A stretch of DNA of 64,000 nt, from positions 4,482,963-4,546,962 of the forward strand of contig NZ_CP084028.1 in assembly GCF_020181595.1 (NCBI RefSeq). Direction: 5' to 3'. The translations under genes and the position numbers were made by a program. The stretch is from [Mycobacterium] vasticus. Lineage in GTDB: Bacteria; Actinomycetota; Actinomycetes; Mycobacteriales; Mycobacteriaceae. Of this stretch, positions 46,598-54,963 are shown piece after piece. Positions within the stretch are counted from its first letter, which is position 1. The number at the start of each line of letters is the position of its first letter. The notes beneath the pieces were generated by a model that had not been told where the DNA came from, did not search any database, and saw nothing but the letters and a program-made list of their open reading frames with translations.

Positions 46598-47221
46598 TCA
46601 GATCGGCGGTACCGGAAGAATGGCGATTCCTGTCTCGGATTCGAAGGTGCTCAACAGATCCGGGCGATCAGGTAGGTAGTCGGTCTGGGCGGTATCGAGC
46701 GGGCAGCCATCCGTTGCCGCGCCGGTCGGGCCGAAGACAGCCAGACACGCCGCGGTATGGGCGAGGTCGTGCCGAGCCCAGTAGCGGACCCCGTCGAATC
46801 CGGCCTGGTGCAGGGCTGTCGCCCAACGTTGGGTCGCAGGATAGTCGATGGTCGTGAAGATCTCGGATGTCACACCGAACCCGATGGCGCCGTTCGATGT
46901 CAGGTCAGCTATCCGAACGGTGTTCGTTACCAAGAGCTTTGAGACATCGCGTTCGGCTACCAGGTAGTCGGGGACGATCCGTATCCCGCCCCAGGTCTCC
47001 AACAGGGCGATACCTGCGTTCTCGGCGGCATAGCAGGTGCCGTCGGCGGCGGCCAGATCGAAGCGGCCTTCCCCACTACTGGGAAACCAGCGAGGCTCGC
47101 GGCCATGGCGATGAGACCGGAAGACCTCGGTGCCGGCGGGGCAGACATACGCGGGAAACGTGGCGAGGTGCGTCGGCGGCGGAGGTGACGCCAGGTGGAC
47201 AGCTCCCCGTGGTGGACTCAC
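46598..47221 (-). CDS. RES-domain toxin (NAD-consuming)
   Basis: The 207-residue product is a RES-family protein. The central block has Arg53 (GEGRFDLAAADGTCY), Tyr64 and Glu75 (ALLETWGG) with the spacing of the family active site. The C-terminal part keeps the FDGVRYWARHD strand. Family members (MbcT of M. tuberculosis) degrade NAD and are neutralised by DUF2384 antitoxins. The GTG at 47221 overlaps the antitoxin stop (GTGA), which decides the start; an open frame continues upstream without family similarity. Confidence 0.85.
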   Translation of the reverse strand: MSPPRGAVHLASPPPPTHLATFPAYVCPAGTEVFRSHRHGREPRWFPSSGEGRFDLAAADGTCYAAENAGIALLETWGGIRIVPDYLVAERDVSKLLVTNTVRIADLTSNGAIGFGVTSEIFTTIDYPATQRWATALHQAGFDGVRYWARHDLAHTAACLAVFGPTGAATDGCPLDTAQTDYLPDRPDLLSTFESETGIAILPVPPI

Positions 47222-47721
47222 GCGGCCAGTCGTGCCGCGGCCTGCCGTGCCGCGGCCGCGACACGTTCTCGCGCCCCCGCGGCCGGTAGGGATTCCAGCG
47301 GAGTTCTGCCGCCGAGCTCGGGTTGTGGCGAAACCAACCATGATGCGGCGGCCCATCCACGCGGGTCAACGGCTGCCCACGGCAGAAGGGCTTCCTTGAG
47401 TCCCGGAACTGGACGCGCGGGTACCTGGTCGTCGAAGCCTGCCAGTAGGTACCCGTGGCCGCCGCTACCTTCTAGCCGCAATACCCGGTGATTGCGGACG
47501 GCCTGGCTCAACGCCTGCTTGCTCCACCCGGTCAGGTCCAGAGTCTGCCGATGGCTCAGCAGCGTGCCCAAGTGGGCTTCCCAGGACCGACGTGCTTTGA
47601 GTCGGCTGACGAGGCCGCGAATCGCAGCCTCTGCGTACTCGACATCGCCGGAGTTGAGGTCTGCGGCATCCACACCCTGCGCAGCGAGTTCGTCATCAAG
47701 CACCTTGGCCAGCCGCGTCAT
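47218..47721 (-). CDS. DUF2384 (Xre-MbcA-ParS) type antitoxin
   Basis: The 167-residue product ends in a toxin-binding motif typical of the family (AASWLVSPQPELGGRTPLE followed by an Ala/Arg helix). The middle has a helix-turn-helix-like segment (LDLTGWSKQALSQAVRNHRVL). It lies immediately upstream of the RES toxin gene and overlaps it by 4 nt. The ATG at 47721 is taken as start; a TTG at 47742 would add seven residues. No strong ribosome site is seen, so a leaderless transcript is possible. Confidence 0.82.
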   Translation of the reverse strand: MTRLAKVLDDELAAQGVDAADLNSGDVEYAEAAIRGLVSRLKARRSWEAHLGTLLSHRQTLDLTGWSKQALSQAVRNHRVLRLEGSGGHGYLLAGFDDQVPARPVPGLKEALLPWAAVDPRGWAAASWLVSPQPELGGRTPLESLPAAGARERVAAAARQAAARLAA

Positions 47722-47785
47722 ACCAACATCATCCTGGGTCAACTAGGTCAAGTCAATGAAGTCAACGCAGCCTGGGGACGCGGCT

Positions 47786-48751
47786 TCAGCTCCGCGGCCG
47801 CAGACGCAACGGCGGCATCGGCGGCGCGGGCAGCCGGTCGAGCCGGCCCCGGTAGCCGTCCACCGCGCCGAAGCGTTCGTCGCCGTCCTCCCACAGCTGT
47901 CGGTAGGCGACGATCTCCTCGTGGCTGCGGCCGATGAAGTTCCACCACATCACCAGCTCGGAGCCGAACGGGGTCCCGCCCAGCAGCAGCATTCGGGCGG
48001 GGGAGTCCCCAGGGTTGCGCAGCGCCAGCCGACGGTGCCCCGTGCCCTGATAGCCGAGCGCTCCGGAATCTATCGCCACGCCGCCGAGCTCCACCGGCCC
48101 GATGTCGCACAACACGCCGTGCTCGAAACCGGGGTCCACGTCGAGCACCAGCTCGGTGCGCGGTGCCAGGTCGAGTTGCGCGCCGAGCAGGGGAGTGAAG
48201 GTCTCGACGGGGGAGCGGTGTCCGGCCAGCTCGCCGAGAAACACCAGCGCGGTGGCACCGGGCAGCGACACCGGATCGGGTGCGTAGTGGTCAAAGGCGC
48301 GCTCGGTGTCGCGCGCGGAGTCCGGCAGGGCCACCCACAGTTGCACGCCGTGCAGGATCGGCTCCGCTTCCGCGTCGACGGAGACCTCGGAGTGGCAGAT
48401 TCCGGCGCCCGCGGTCATCAGGTTCAGCTCGCCGGGGCGCACCATCGCGTGCACGCCGCCGCTGTCGCGGTGCTCGACGCGCCCGCTGAACAGCCAGGTC
48501 GCGGTCTGCAGACCGGTGTGCGGGTGCGGCGGCACGTCCATGCCCCCGGCGGTCGCGATGTCGTGCGGGCCGTAGTGGTCGACGAAGCACCAGGCGCCGA
48601 TCAGCGTCCGCTCCCGCTGCGGCAGGGTGCGGCGAACCAGGATGGCCCGGGGCCCGCCCAGCGGCACCTCGCGCGACTCCAAGACCTCGATACCATCCGA
48701 TGGCCCTGCCGCGCAGTCGAATTCACCCGCAGTCGATTCCAGGTTGCTCAA
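47786..48751 (-). CDS. Pirin family protein
   Basis: The 321-residue bicupin has metal ligands His76, His78 (PPHPHTGLQT), His120 and Glu122 (GICHSE) in the N-terminal cupin, followed by the pirin C-terminal domain (MLLLGGTPFGSELVMWWNFIG). Bacterial pirins include quercetinases and redox-linked regulators; the specific function here is unknown. It is followed by the toxin-antitoxin pair on the same strand. Confidence 0.9.
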   Translation of the reverse strand: MSNLESTAGEFDCAAGPSDGIEVLESREVPLGGPRAILVRRTLPQRERTLIGAWCFVDHYGPHDIATAGGMDVPPHPHTGLQTATWLFSGRVEHRDSGGVHAMVRPGELNLMTAGAGICHSEVSVDAEAEPILHGVQLWVALPDSARDTERAFDHYAPDPVSLPGATALVFLGELAGHRSPVETFTPLLGAQLDLAPRTELVLDVDPGFEHGVLCDIGPVELGGVAIDSGALGYQGTGHRRLALRNPGDSPARMLLLGGTPFGSELVMWWNFIGRSHEEIVAYRQLWEDGDERFGAVDGYRGRLDRLPAPPMPPLRLRPRS

Positions 48752-48799
48752 CCGCCCACCTCCGCGCCGTGCGTCAAGCCGTTGCGGCGACCCTACCGC

Positions 48800-49216
48800 T
48801 CAGGCTGCCGACGGTCGACCGACCGGCCTGGACGGCAGGTGAAACACGGCCGCGGGCGCCGTAAGACGGTGACGTTCGTGGTTGGCCAGCAGCGCCTGGT
48901 TCTCGGGGAGCTCGCGGGTGTTGATCTCACCGTCGGCGATCTTCTGCAGCACCGCGTGGGCCTGGGCGAGTTCGGCCCGCTTGCGGTACTGCCCGCCGGG
49001 CAGCTTCACCCCGGCCCACACGCCGTACTCCTCGCCGCGCTCCACGGCCAGCGCGGCGCACCGGCGTTGCTGGGCCAGCGGGCAGCGCCGCAGGCACTGC
49101 AGCCGCGCTTCGGTCGAGGACTGCTCATAGGCGCGGGCCTTGGCGGCGCCGTCAGCGCCGTCGGCGTCGGGGTAGCCGAACCACAGTTCGGGATTCGCGG
49201 AGCAGGGGGGTGCCAT
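48800..49216 (-). CDS. whiB5: WhiB5 iron-sulfur transcription factor
   Basis: The 138-residue Wbl protein has four cysteines (Cys5, Cys41, Cys45, Cys53) to hold a 4Fe-4S cluster and the GVWAG turn followed by a basic C-terminal DNA-binding part. The cysteine spacing (x3 and x7) differs from the usual x2 and x5 but is like WhiB5 of M. tuberculosis (Rv0022c), to which the sequence and neighbourhood correspond. The ATG at 49216 has GAGGAGG about 8 nt upstream. It is divergent from the XRE regulator. Confidence 0.93.
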   Translation of the reverse strand: MAPPCSANPELWFGYPDADGADGAAKARAYEQSSTEARLQCLRRCPLAQQRRCAALAVERGEEYGVWAGVKLPGGQYRKRAELAQAHAVLQKIADGEINTRELPENQALLANHERHRLTAPAAVFHLPSRPVGRPSAA

Positions 49217-49350
49217 CAGAACGACCTCCTCGTAGTGCGGACTCGTAGTTTGGAACGAATAACGTAGATGAAAACGTATACGAACAGATACGCGGAACGC
49301 AAGAGAAAGTGATAAAAACATATATGTAACTAGTGAAGAGCCAGGCTGTG

Positions 49351-49383
49351 TACTATCCGAATATGGCCTGGGCGCAACGATGA
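49351..49383 (+). promoter_or_regulatory. Promoter and six-codon leader ORF of the XRE regulator gene
   Basis: TACTAT at 49351-49356 is a -10 candidate. Seven bases later an ATG (49363) opens a tiny frame, MAWAQR, whose TGA at 49381-49383 overlaps the start ATG of the regulator. With a start of transcription at the first ATG the message would be leaderless, and the regulator would depend on reinitiation. The surrounding 163-bp gap is AT-rich and carries the palindromes CGTATACG (49275-49282) and ACATATATGT (49318-49327). Confidence 0.45.
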
Positions 49384-50141
49384 GCCGCGAGGCGGCGGGC
49401 GCGGCCATCCGGGCCCTGCGGGAGGCGCGGGACTGGTCGCTGGCAGAGCTGGCCGCCGCCACCGGCGTCAGCATCATGGGTTTGAGCTACTTGGAGCGCG
49501 GCGCCCGCAAGGCTCACAAAAGTACAGTTCAGAAGGTTGAAAATGGGCTCGGCCTGCCGCCGGGCACCTATTCTCGGCTGTTGCTCGCCGAAGATCCCGA
49601 CGCCGAACTAGCCCAGTTGATGTCGGTGACGGGATCGCGTTCGGCGCCGGCGAGGCCCGCCGGAGCCGTCGTCGTCGACCGCCACAGCGACACCGAAGTG
49701 CTGGAGGGATACGCCGAAGCGCAGCTCGACGCACTGCGTTCGGTGATCGCCAGACTGCCGTCGGAAGCATCAGACGAATACGAGACGTATATTCTTTCCG
49801 TGATCGCGCAGTGCGTGAAGGCGGAGATGTTGGCGGCCAGTTCCTGGCGGGTGGCCGTCAACGCCGGCGCCGGTCACGCGGACCGGCTCATGGCGCACCT
49901 GCAGGCGCTGGAAGTCACCCGCGCCGACCTGTTGGCCCGGATGCCCGCCAGCCTGGCCAGCCGGTTCGACCAGGCGTGCACACGGTCGGAGCTGCCGGAA
50001 CCGGTGATTGCCGGGTTGCTCGGTATCACCGTCGAGGAGATGTGGGACATCCGCAACACCGGCGTGATCCCACCGGGAGCGCTGGCCCGGGTGCGCGCGT
50101 TCGCCGACACGCCCAGGGAGGGGGTAAGGGGTGAACAGTGA
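49380..50141 (+). CDS. XRE-family transcriptional regulator (Rv0023 type)
   Basis: The 253-residue product has an N-terminal XRE helix-turn-helix (about 8-62: LREARDWSLAELAAATGVSIMGLSYLERG) and a helical C-terminal part with a second possible helix-turn-helix (PVIAGLLGITVEEMWDIR). It corresponds to Rv0023, which lies next to whiB5 in M. tuberculosis. The ATG at 49380 has no Shine-Dalgarno site but is overlapped by the stop of a six-codon leader frame. Its end overlaps the start of the NlpC/P60 gene by 11 nt. Confidence 0.9.
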   Translation: MSREAAGAAIRALREARDWSLAELAAATGVSIMGLSYLERGARKAHKSTVQKVENGLGLPPGTYSRLLLAEDPDAELAQLMSVTGSRSAPARPAGAVVVDRHSDTEVLEGYAEAQLDALRSVIARLPSEASDEYETYILSVIAQCVKAEMLAASSWRVAVNAGAGHADRLMAHLQALEVTRADLLARMPASLASRFDQACTRSELPEPVIAGLLGITVEEMWDIRNTGVIPPGALARVRAFADTPREGVRGEQ

Positions 50142-50955
50142 GCTGGAACTACTGACGCGGGCTCACCGGCTCTTCGGGGCGGCGGCGCAGCCGGCGACGT
50201 TGGATGCCGGACTCGATCGCTATGCCGATCTGCTGATGCGGACTTCGAACGCCTACACCGGCCCGGCGCACGAACGCTATCGGCAGGCGGTAGGTGCCCA
50301 GCGGGCGCGGCTGCTGGCCAATGCGCGCACCGACGCGGCCGCAACGGCTGTGCTGGCGGCCGCGGTCGCCGACCATGCCCGCGCCCGGCAGCAGACGGCC
50401 GGTGTCCTGGCCGAGGCGCGTGCCGAGGCGCCGGCCGCTGACTCCCCGCTGGCGCAGCGGGAGGCCATGCGGCGTAGCGCCGCACGACTGCGAGCCCAGC
50501 GGGCCCACGTGCTCTCGGCACACCGGCGTGCCCAGGTGCACCGGGCCGGGTTGGCGCGCCTGCGGTATCGGGGTGCGCGGCGCCGCGTGAATCCGAATCG
50601 ATTGCGGTTGACCAACACTCGCGCCGGGGCGGCGGTGCGCGCCGCACTGTCCCGGATCGGCAGACCTTATGTCTGGGGTGCCACCGGTCCGGACCGATTC
50701 GACTGTTCGGGCCTGACCCAGTGGGCGTACCGCCAGGCCGGTGTACCGCTGTCGCGCACCACCTACACCCAGATCTACGAAGGAATTCCGGTGGCGCGCT
50801 CCGAGATTCGGCCCGGTGACCTGGTGTTCCCCAGCACCGGCCACGTCCAGATGGCGATCGGGAACAATCTGGTGGTCGAAGCCCCGCACGCCGGTGCGAC
50901 GGTCCAGATCAGCCCGCTGGGCGGGTATGTCGCGATTCGGCGCCCGGTGTTCTGA
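50131..50955 (+). CDS. NlpC/P60 peptidoglycan hydrolase without signal peptide (Rv0024 type)
   Basis: The 274-residue product has a helical, Ala/Arg-rich N-terminal part (about 1-150) and a C-terminal NlpC/P60 domain (about 163-274). The catalytic triad is Cys192 (DCSGL), His238 (GHVQ) and His253 (APHAG). The enzyme type cleaves D-Glu/mDAP bonds in peptidoglycan stems, as RipA does. No Sec signal peptide or lipobox is visible. The helical N terminus and the ESX-like neighbours suggest type VII export. The GTG at 50131 lies inside the regulator gene end, preceded by GGGAGGGGG. Confidence 0.9.
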   Translation: MNSELELLTRAHRLFGAAAQPATLDAGLDRYADLLMRTSNAYTGPAHERYRQAVGAQRARLLANARTDAAATAVLAAAVADHARARQQTAGVLAEARAEAPAADSPLAQREAMRRSAARLRAQRAHVLSAHRRAQVHRAGLARLRYRGARRRVNPNRLRLTNTRAGAAVRAALSRIGRPYVWGATGPDRFDCSGLTQWAYRQAGVPLSRTTYTQIYEGIPVARSEIRPGDLVFPSTGHVQMAIGNNLVVEAPHAGATVQISPLGGYVAIRRPVF

Positions 50956-51033
50956 GAAGTCCACAGCCCCCGGTCGGGTGAATTGTCGACGTCGCGTGCC
51001 GTGCGTAGTGTCACCGGCCATGGAGCGGTCAGC

Positions 51034-52380
51034 GTGACGACTCGCGACGACGTGTTGGACGTGATTTCCCGGATCGAGACGTCCGGGCACGCGGGTGAGG
51101 CGACGCGTGCGGCACAGGCCGCCTTGACCATGCCGCTGCCGTCGGTGGGTTATGACCGGGTACTGGATCAGCTGCGCACGGCGTATCCGCGAATCGTCGG
51201 CGAGGCGGCTACCGAGCAGCAGGGCGCCGCAGCACAGGCCATGAAGGAAGCTGAAGCGGCACTGCGCCAACAGCTCTCGGCAACAGCGGAATTCGACCGG
51301 CACATCCTCGAGGCGGTGCGTCACGCCGGCCAGAACACAGTGGAGGGCCGCCGCCGCCTCGACAATCTGGAGGCCGAGATCGTCGGCGCGGCGCGGGCGT
51401 GGGATCTGAGCACCGCAGCCGGGTCCCGCGAGTTCCAGCGTTACCTGATCGGCAAACTGGGCGAGATCATCCGGGTGGTCGCCGCAGCCGACGAGGACGA
51501 CACCGCCAAGCAGGAGCTGGCGACCGCGCTCACGGCGCTGTACACCGACAACACCGGCCGCGACGAGGCATCACCGGCCGCGCAGCCCCCGCAGGGTGCC
51601 ACCGAACCGGTGTTGATGCCCGATGTCCCGGCAAAGGCAGGTCCCGACGAGGAGGGTCCCTGGCTCGACCCCGACCTGGACGATGCCTACTTCGACGACG
51701 AACTGGAGCCCGAACCCGGCTCTGCGGCCGCAGCGCACTACCAGCCCGAGATGCCGTCGATGCCCCCGAGCTTCGGCGGCGAATCGCCGGGCTTCGGCGG
51801 AATGCCGGCGGGGATGTCGCCCGGTTTGCCGCTGGCCGGACTGGGTTCGGACCCGTTCGACGACATCGGTGATGAGGAGTACCCGAGCGACACCGAGGCC
51901 GAAGACGCTGGGCCGGAGGACAAGGCTGACACGGACACCGCCGCCGACACTGATGCCGCCGGCGGAAGCGTACCGGAGCCTCCGGCCGACGACGGGCCGG
52001 TGACCGTGCGGTTGCCGGACGGGCAGACCACCAACGTCGTCGATCCGCAGCTGGCCGCAGCCATGCAGGCCGCCGCGGACGGCACGCCGGTGGCGGAGGC
52101 GTTCCGTCGGCAGGGGATCGCCATCCCGCCGCCGGGCACACCGGTGACCGCCCCCGTGGACCAGGCGCAACTTCAGCCCGGTGACATCGGGGTGTTCACC
52201 GACCGCCATGCGCTCGCCGTGGGCGATGGCCGGGCACTGCTCGACGGGCAGCTCCACCTGGCCGGCAACCTGCGGGGGCCCGGATTCCTGGGCTGGCAGC
52301 ATCCGCCGATCCGCGCCGGTGGGCCGGCACCGGTCCCCGAACCCGTCCCGACACACACCGCCGGCTACCGGTGGGCTTGA
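51034..52380 (+). CDS. DUF4226-type ESX-associated protein
   Basis: The product is 448 residues from the GTG at 51034, which has GGAGCGG upstream; an in-frame TTG at 50983 is less likely. The N-terminal 160 residues are helical, with the pattern of WXG100-like/DUF4226 proteins. The middle (about 185-310) is acidic and low-complexity. The C terminus (about 325-440) has a small domain with VRLPDGQTTNVVDPQLAAAM and a NlpC-like-associated DRHALAVGDGRALLDGQ segment. It corresponds in place to Rv0025/Rv0026 of M. tuberculosis. The function is unknown. Confidence 0.75.
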   Translation: MTTRDDVLDVISRIETSGHAGEATRAAQAALTMPLPSVGYDRVLDQLRTAYPRIVGEAATEQQGAAAQAMKEAEAALRQQLSATAEFDRHILEAVRHAGQNTVEGRRRLDNLEAEIVGAARAWDLSTAAGSREFQRYLIGKLGEIIRVVAAADEDDTAKQELATALTALYTDNTGRDEASPAAQPPQGATEPVLMPDVPAKAGPDEEGPWLDPDLDDAYFDDELEPEPGSAAAAHYQPEMPSMPPSFGGESPGFGGMPAGMSPGLPLAGLGSDPFDDIGDEEYPSDTEAEDAGPEDKADTDTAADTDAAGGSVPEPPADDGPVTVRLPDGQTTNVVDPQLAAAMQAAADGTPVAEAFRRQGIAIPPPGTPVTAPVDQAQLQPGDIGVFTDRHALAVGDGRALLDGQLHLAGNLRGPGFLGWQHPPIRAGGPAPVPEPVPTHTAGYRWA

Positions 52381-52426
52381 AAATCGCCGTCTCAACCGTC
52401 ATCGTCGACTAGCCAGGGAGGTAAAC

Positions 52427-52741
52427 ATGCCACAGGAGATCCACGTCAACAACGCCGTGCTGACCAAGGCGGCCGGAAACCACCAAGAGACGTCCGACTA
52501 CCTGGCTACCGTGTCGGCCTCCCACGAGGGCATCCGGACAATGCTGAGCTCGCTCGGGCCGATCTACGGTGACCTGCGTCAGGCCGCGGACTCGATGCTC
52601 GACGCCCGCAAGGCCTGCTATGACAGCCAGGCAGGCGAGCATTCGGACGTGGCCGGCAACCTGCACGGCGCAGTGTCAACGTGGAACAAGCACGAAGACG
52701 ACGCGGCCAGGTCATTCCGGAACCTCACCGATGGGCGCTGA
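52427..52741 (+). CDS. Small WXG100-like (ESX substrate-type) protein
   Basis: The 104-residue all-helical protein has the two-helix pattern of EspC/WXG100-like proteins. The second helix ends in STWNKHEDDAARSF. The KHExDAAxxF part is repeated in the 317-residue protein encoded near 61 kb. The ribosome site GGGAGG lies 6 nt before the ATG. It overlaps the next gene by 1 nt. The position fits Rv0027. It is likely exported or serves as an export partner. Confidence 0.78.
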   Translation: MPQEIHVNNAVLTKAAGNHQETSDYLATVSASHEGIRTMLSSLGPIYGDLRQAADSMLDARKACYDSQAGEHSDVAGNLHGAVSTWNKHEDDAARSFRNLTDGR

Positions 52742-53055
52742 TGACTGAGCCGAATCCGGCATATGACACCGCGCATCCCAGCGGCGACGTGCTGTTCCGG
52801 TCCTGCCGCGGCGGTTATCTGCACAGTGTGGCGCTGAGCGAGACGGCTATGGAGGCCGACGTCTCTCGACTGGCCGAGGCGATCGTGCTGACGGCCGAGG
52901 TGTCGTTCCTCAAGGCGGCGTTGGAGATCCGGGCCGACATGGTCACCACCGGGCACGCGCCCTCAGCTGCGGTGCCCACCAATGACGATCTTCGGGTGGC
53001 CACCGAGCGTCTGGTGGAACACCGACTGCACGGCGACCCGCACACCGGGCGTTAA
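52741..53055 (+). CDS. Small DUF2694-type ESX-associated protein (Rv0028 type)
   Basis: This conserved 104-residue protein has the segment DVLFRSCRGGYLHSVALSE and a helical C-terminal half (LAEAIVLTAEVSFLKAALEIR). Such small proteins recur in ESX loci beside WXG100-like genes. The start overlaps the previous stop (TGATG). Function unknown. Confidence 0.75.
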   Translation: MTEPNPAYDTAHPSGDVLFRSCRGGYLHSVALSETAMEADVSRLAEAIVLTAEVSFLKAALEIRADMVTTGHAPSAAVPTNDDLRVATERLVEHRLHGDPHTGR

Positions 53056-53210
53056 GTCACCCACTGCCCGGCGGCATCGGCCCTCGGCGCAATGCCCTCG
53101 GGTGCGTCGATCACCGTGTCACCGAACAGGTTTCGGGCGCGTTCCAGCAGCGCGAGCACTTCGCTCAGCGTTGCTTCACATCCCGTCCCCGGGGACCCGA
53201 CGTCGGCCAT
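53052..53210 (-). CDS. Possible small WXG-like fragment or remnant
   Basis: A 52-codon minus-strand frame starts MADVGSPGTGCEATLSEVL and ends after APRADAAGQWVT. The amphipathic helix resembles the start of mycobacterial ESX-type helical proteins, but the frame is too short for a whole one. It could be a real micro-protein, a remnant or chance; it sits tail-to-tail with the DUF2694-type gene and divergent from the next gene. Confidence 0.25.
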   Translation of the reverse strand: MADVGSPGTGCEATLSEVLALLERARNLFGDTVIDAPEGIAPRADAAGQWVT

Positions 53211-53292
53211 GAAATGCACGCTACCGACCTGCTGTGGGGCTGACAATTCACGACACACAAGGGTTGGGGATAGCCAACGGTACGCTTGCGCG

Positions 53293-54912
53293 GTGGCACT
53301 ATTCGGTCGACGGTCGGCGCGCCAGCGCCTCCGGAGCGCGGCCCGGGAGTCGTTGACGATCCCGGCGTTCAGCGCTCCGGTCGACTGCAGTGCCTGGGTG
53401 CTCGGCGGACTGTGGCCCGCAGAGTTGGCGACGGTGACGCCGGCGACGGCTCAGCTGGCCGAGTACCTGGACGCCGATCTGCGGCGCATTGCAGATTCGG
53501 CGAACGAAAAGCTGCATGCGATCGGTCGATCGGGGCTGGCGGGTCAGGCGCGGCAGACCGCCGAGTCCCGAGTGATCAACGTGGCCAGGGCGTTCGCCGT
53601 GCTTCGGGTGGAGTCGACGGTGCGCTATCTGCACAACGAGGCCCTGGAGTTTCGTCCGCCGTACGCCAGCCTGAACTCGGCCCCGCCCCCGGCGGCGGTG
53701 ACCGAGCAGATCCCGGCCCCGGTGGAACCGGAACCCGTCGCGGTGGAGCTGCCTCGCCCGGTCGATCCGCCCCGGGAGGCCCCGAGACCCGCGGCCCGGC
53801 ATCGGATGCCGGAGCCGGTCGTGGTCGAGCCGGTTCCCGAGCCCGAGCCCGCTCCGGTTCCGGAGGTTGTGGAGCCGGAGGTTGCGGAACCGGTCGTTGT
53901 GGAGCCCGTCGTTGTGCCGCCGGCGGTGGCGGAGCCTGTGCCGGTGCCGCCGGTCGTTGTGCCGCCCATCGTTCTGCCGCCTGTCGTTGTGGAGCCCGTC
54001 ATCGTGGAGCCGGTGGTGGAGGAGCCGGTCGTCGAGCCGGTTGTGGAGCCGCCGGCTGCGGGTGTCCTCCCGGTCGAGGTGGTACCGGTCGTCGAGCTGC
54101 CCTTCGTCGAGGCCCCGGCGGTGGCCCCGCCGCCGGAGCCGGTGGTGGCCCCGCCGCCGGATCCAGCCCCGGTCATGCCGGAGTCTTCCGAGCCGACGGT
54201 CCTCATTCCGGCCGAGCCCGAACCGCCCGTCGTACCAGCCACGCCACCCCCGGCCCCGCCGGCCGTGGCCGAATCTGATGACCAGCGCCTGCAGCGCCTG
54301 CTGGCGTTCGTCGCGCGGCAGGAGCCCGGCCTGAGCTGGGCCGTCGGCAGCTTCGCAGACGGCAAGACCGTGCTGGTCACCGACCTGGCCCACGGGTGGA
54401 TTCCGTCGGGGATCGAGTTGCCGGCCGAAGTGCACCTGCTCGGTCCCGAGCAGCGAACCGGGACGGCGGCCGCCATGCTGGGCGACGCAACGGCGTCGGC
54501 CATTTACCACCCCGGCGATCGGCTGGGCTGGGCCAGCGACTTCGGCGTGACCGAAGCCTCGGTACAGCCCCGTGAACTCGACGCTGTCGACGACCTCGGC
54601 TGGCAGCTCAGTGAAGCCACCCATTGGCGCGACGGGCTGCCTCGGATGGCCAACACTCTGGTGAAGGCCGGCGCGACCGGCACCGGTGTGGCCGACGCTG
54701 AAATCGACTTACTGCGAGTGCATCTGGACACGGTGCGCTATCAGCTGCTCGCGCAGTATCCCGACGCCGACGCCGCTCTGGTGCTCAACTGCATGCTGCT
54801 GGCCGCGACCGAAGGCATCGCGGCAGGGGATGGGGTCTCGGCCAACTACCACTACAGCTGGTTTCGTGCGCTGAGCACTCCACAGCCCAGCCAGTGGGAC
54901 CCGCAGAAGTAG
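53293..54912 (+). CDS. DUF5631/DUF5632-type protein with Pro/Val/Glu repeat region (Rv0029 type)
   Basis: The product is 539 residues from GTG 53293. The N-terminal 130 residues are helical. Residues about 150-330 are low-complexity Pro/Val/Glu-rich with many EPVV and VVVPP units. The C-terminal domain (about 335-535; ARQEPGLSWAVG, LVTDLAHGWIPSGIELP, LAATEGIAAGD) is related to Rv0029/Rv3899c and to the C terminus of the protein at the end of this window. These are ESX-associated proteins of unknown biochemical function. The repeats make it longer than the M. tuberculosis homologue (about 365 residues). Confidence 0.8.
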   Translation: MALFGRRSARQRLRSAARESLTIPAFSAPVDCSAWVLGGLWPAELATVTPATAQLAEYLDADLRRIADSANEKLHAIGRSGLAGQARQTAESRVINVARAFAVLRVESTVRYLHNEALEFRPPYASLNSAPPPAAVTEQIPAPVEPEPVAVELPRPVDPPREAPRPAARHRMPEPVVVEPVPEPEPAPVPEVVEPEVAEPVVVEPVVVPPAVAEPVPVPPVVVPPIVLPPVVVEPVIVEPVVEEPVVEPVVEPPAAGVLPVEVVPVVELPFVEAPAVAPPPEPVVAPPPDPAPVMPESSEPTVLIPAEPEPPVVPATPPPAPPAVAESDDQRLQRLLAFVARQEPGLSWAVGSFADGKTVLVTDLAHGWIPSGIELPAEVHLLGPEQRTGTAAAMLGDATASAIYHPGDRLGWASDFGVTEASVQPRELDAVDDLGWQLSEATHWRDGLPRMANTLVKAGATGTGVADAEIDLLRVHLDTVRYQLLAQYPDADAALVLNCMLLAATEGIAAGDGVSANYHYSWFRALSTPQPSQWDPQK

Positions 54913-54963
54913 CGACCCGACAATGAATTGACGCTACTCACACGGGCTCGACATACTAAGTGA

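Noticed and set aside
53820..54060. Frameshift or assembly error in the Pro/Val/Glu-rich region
   Set aside because: The frame stays open through the repeats and leads into a conserved C-terminal domain.
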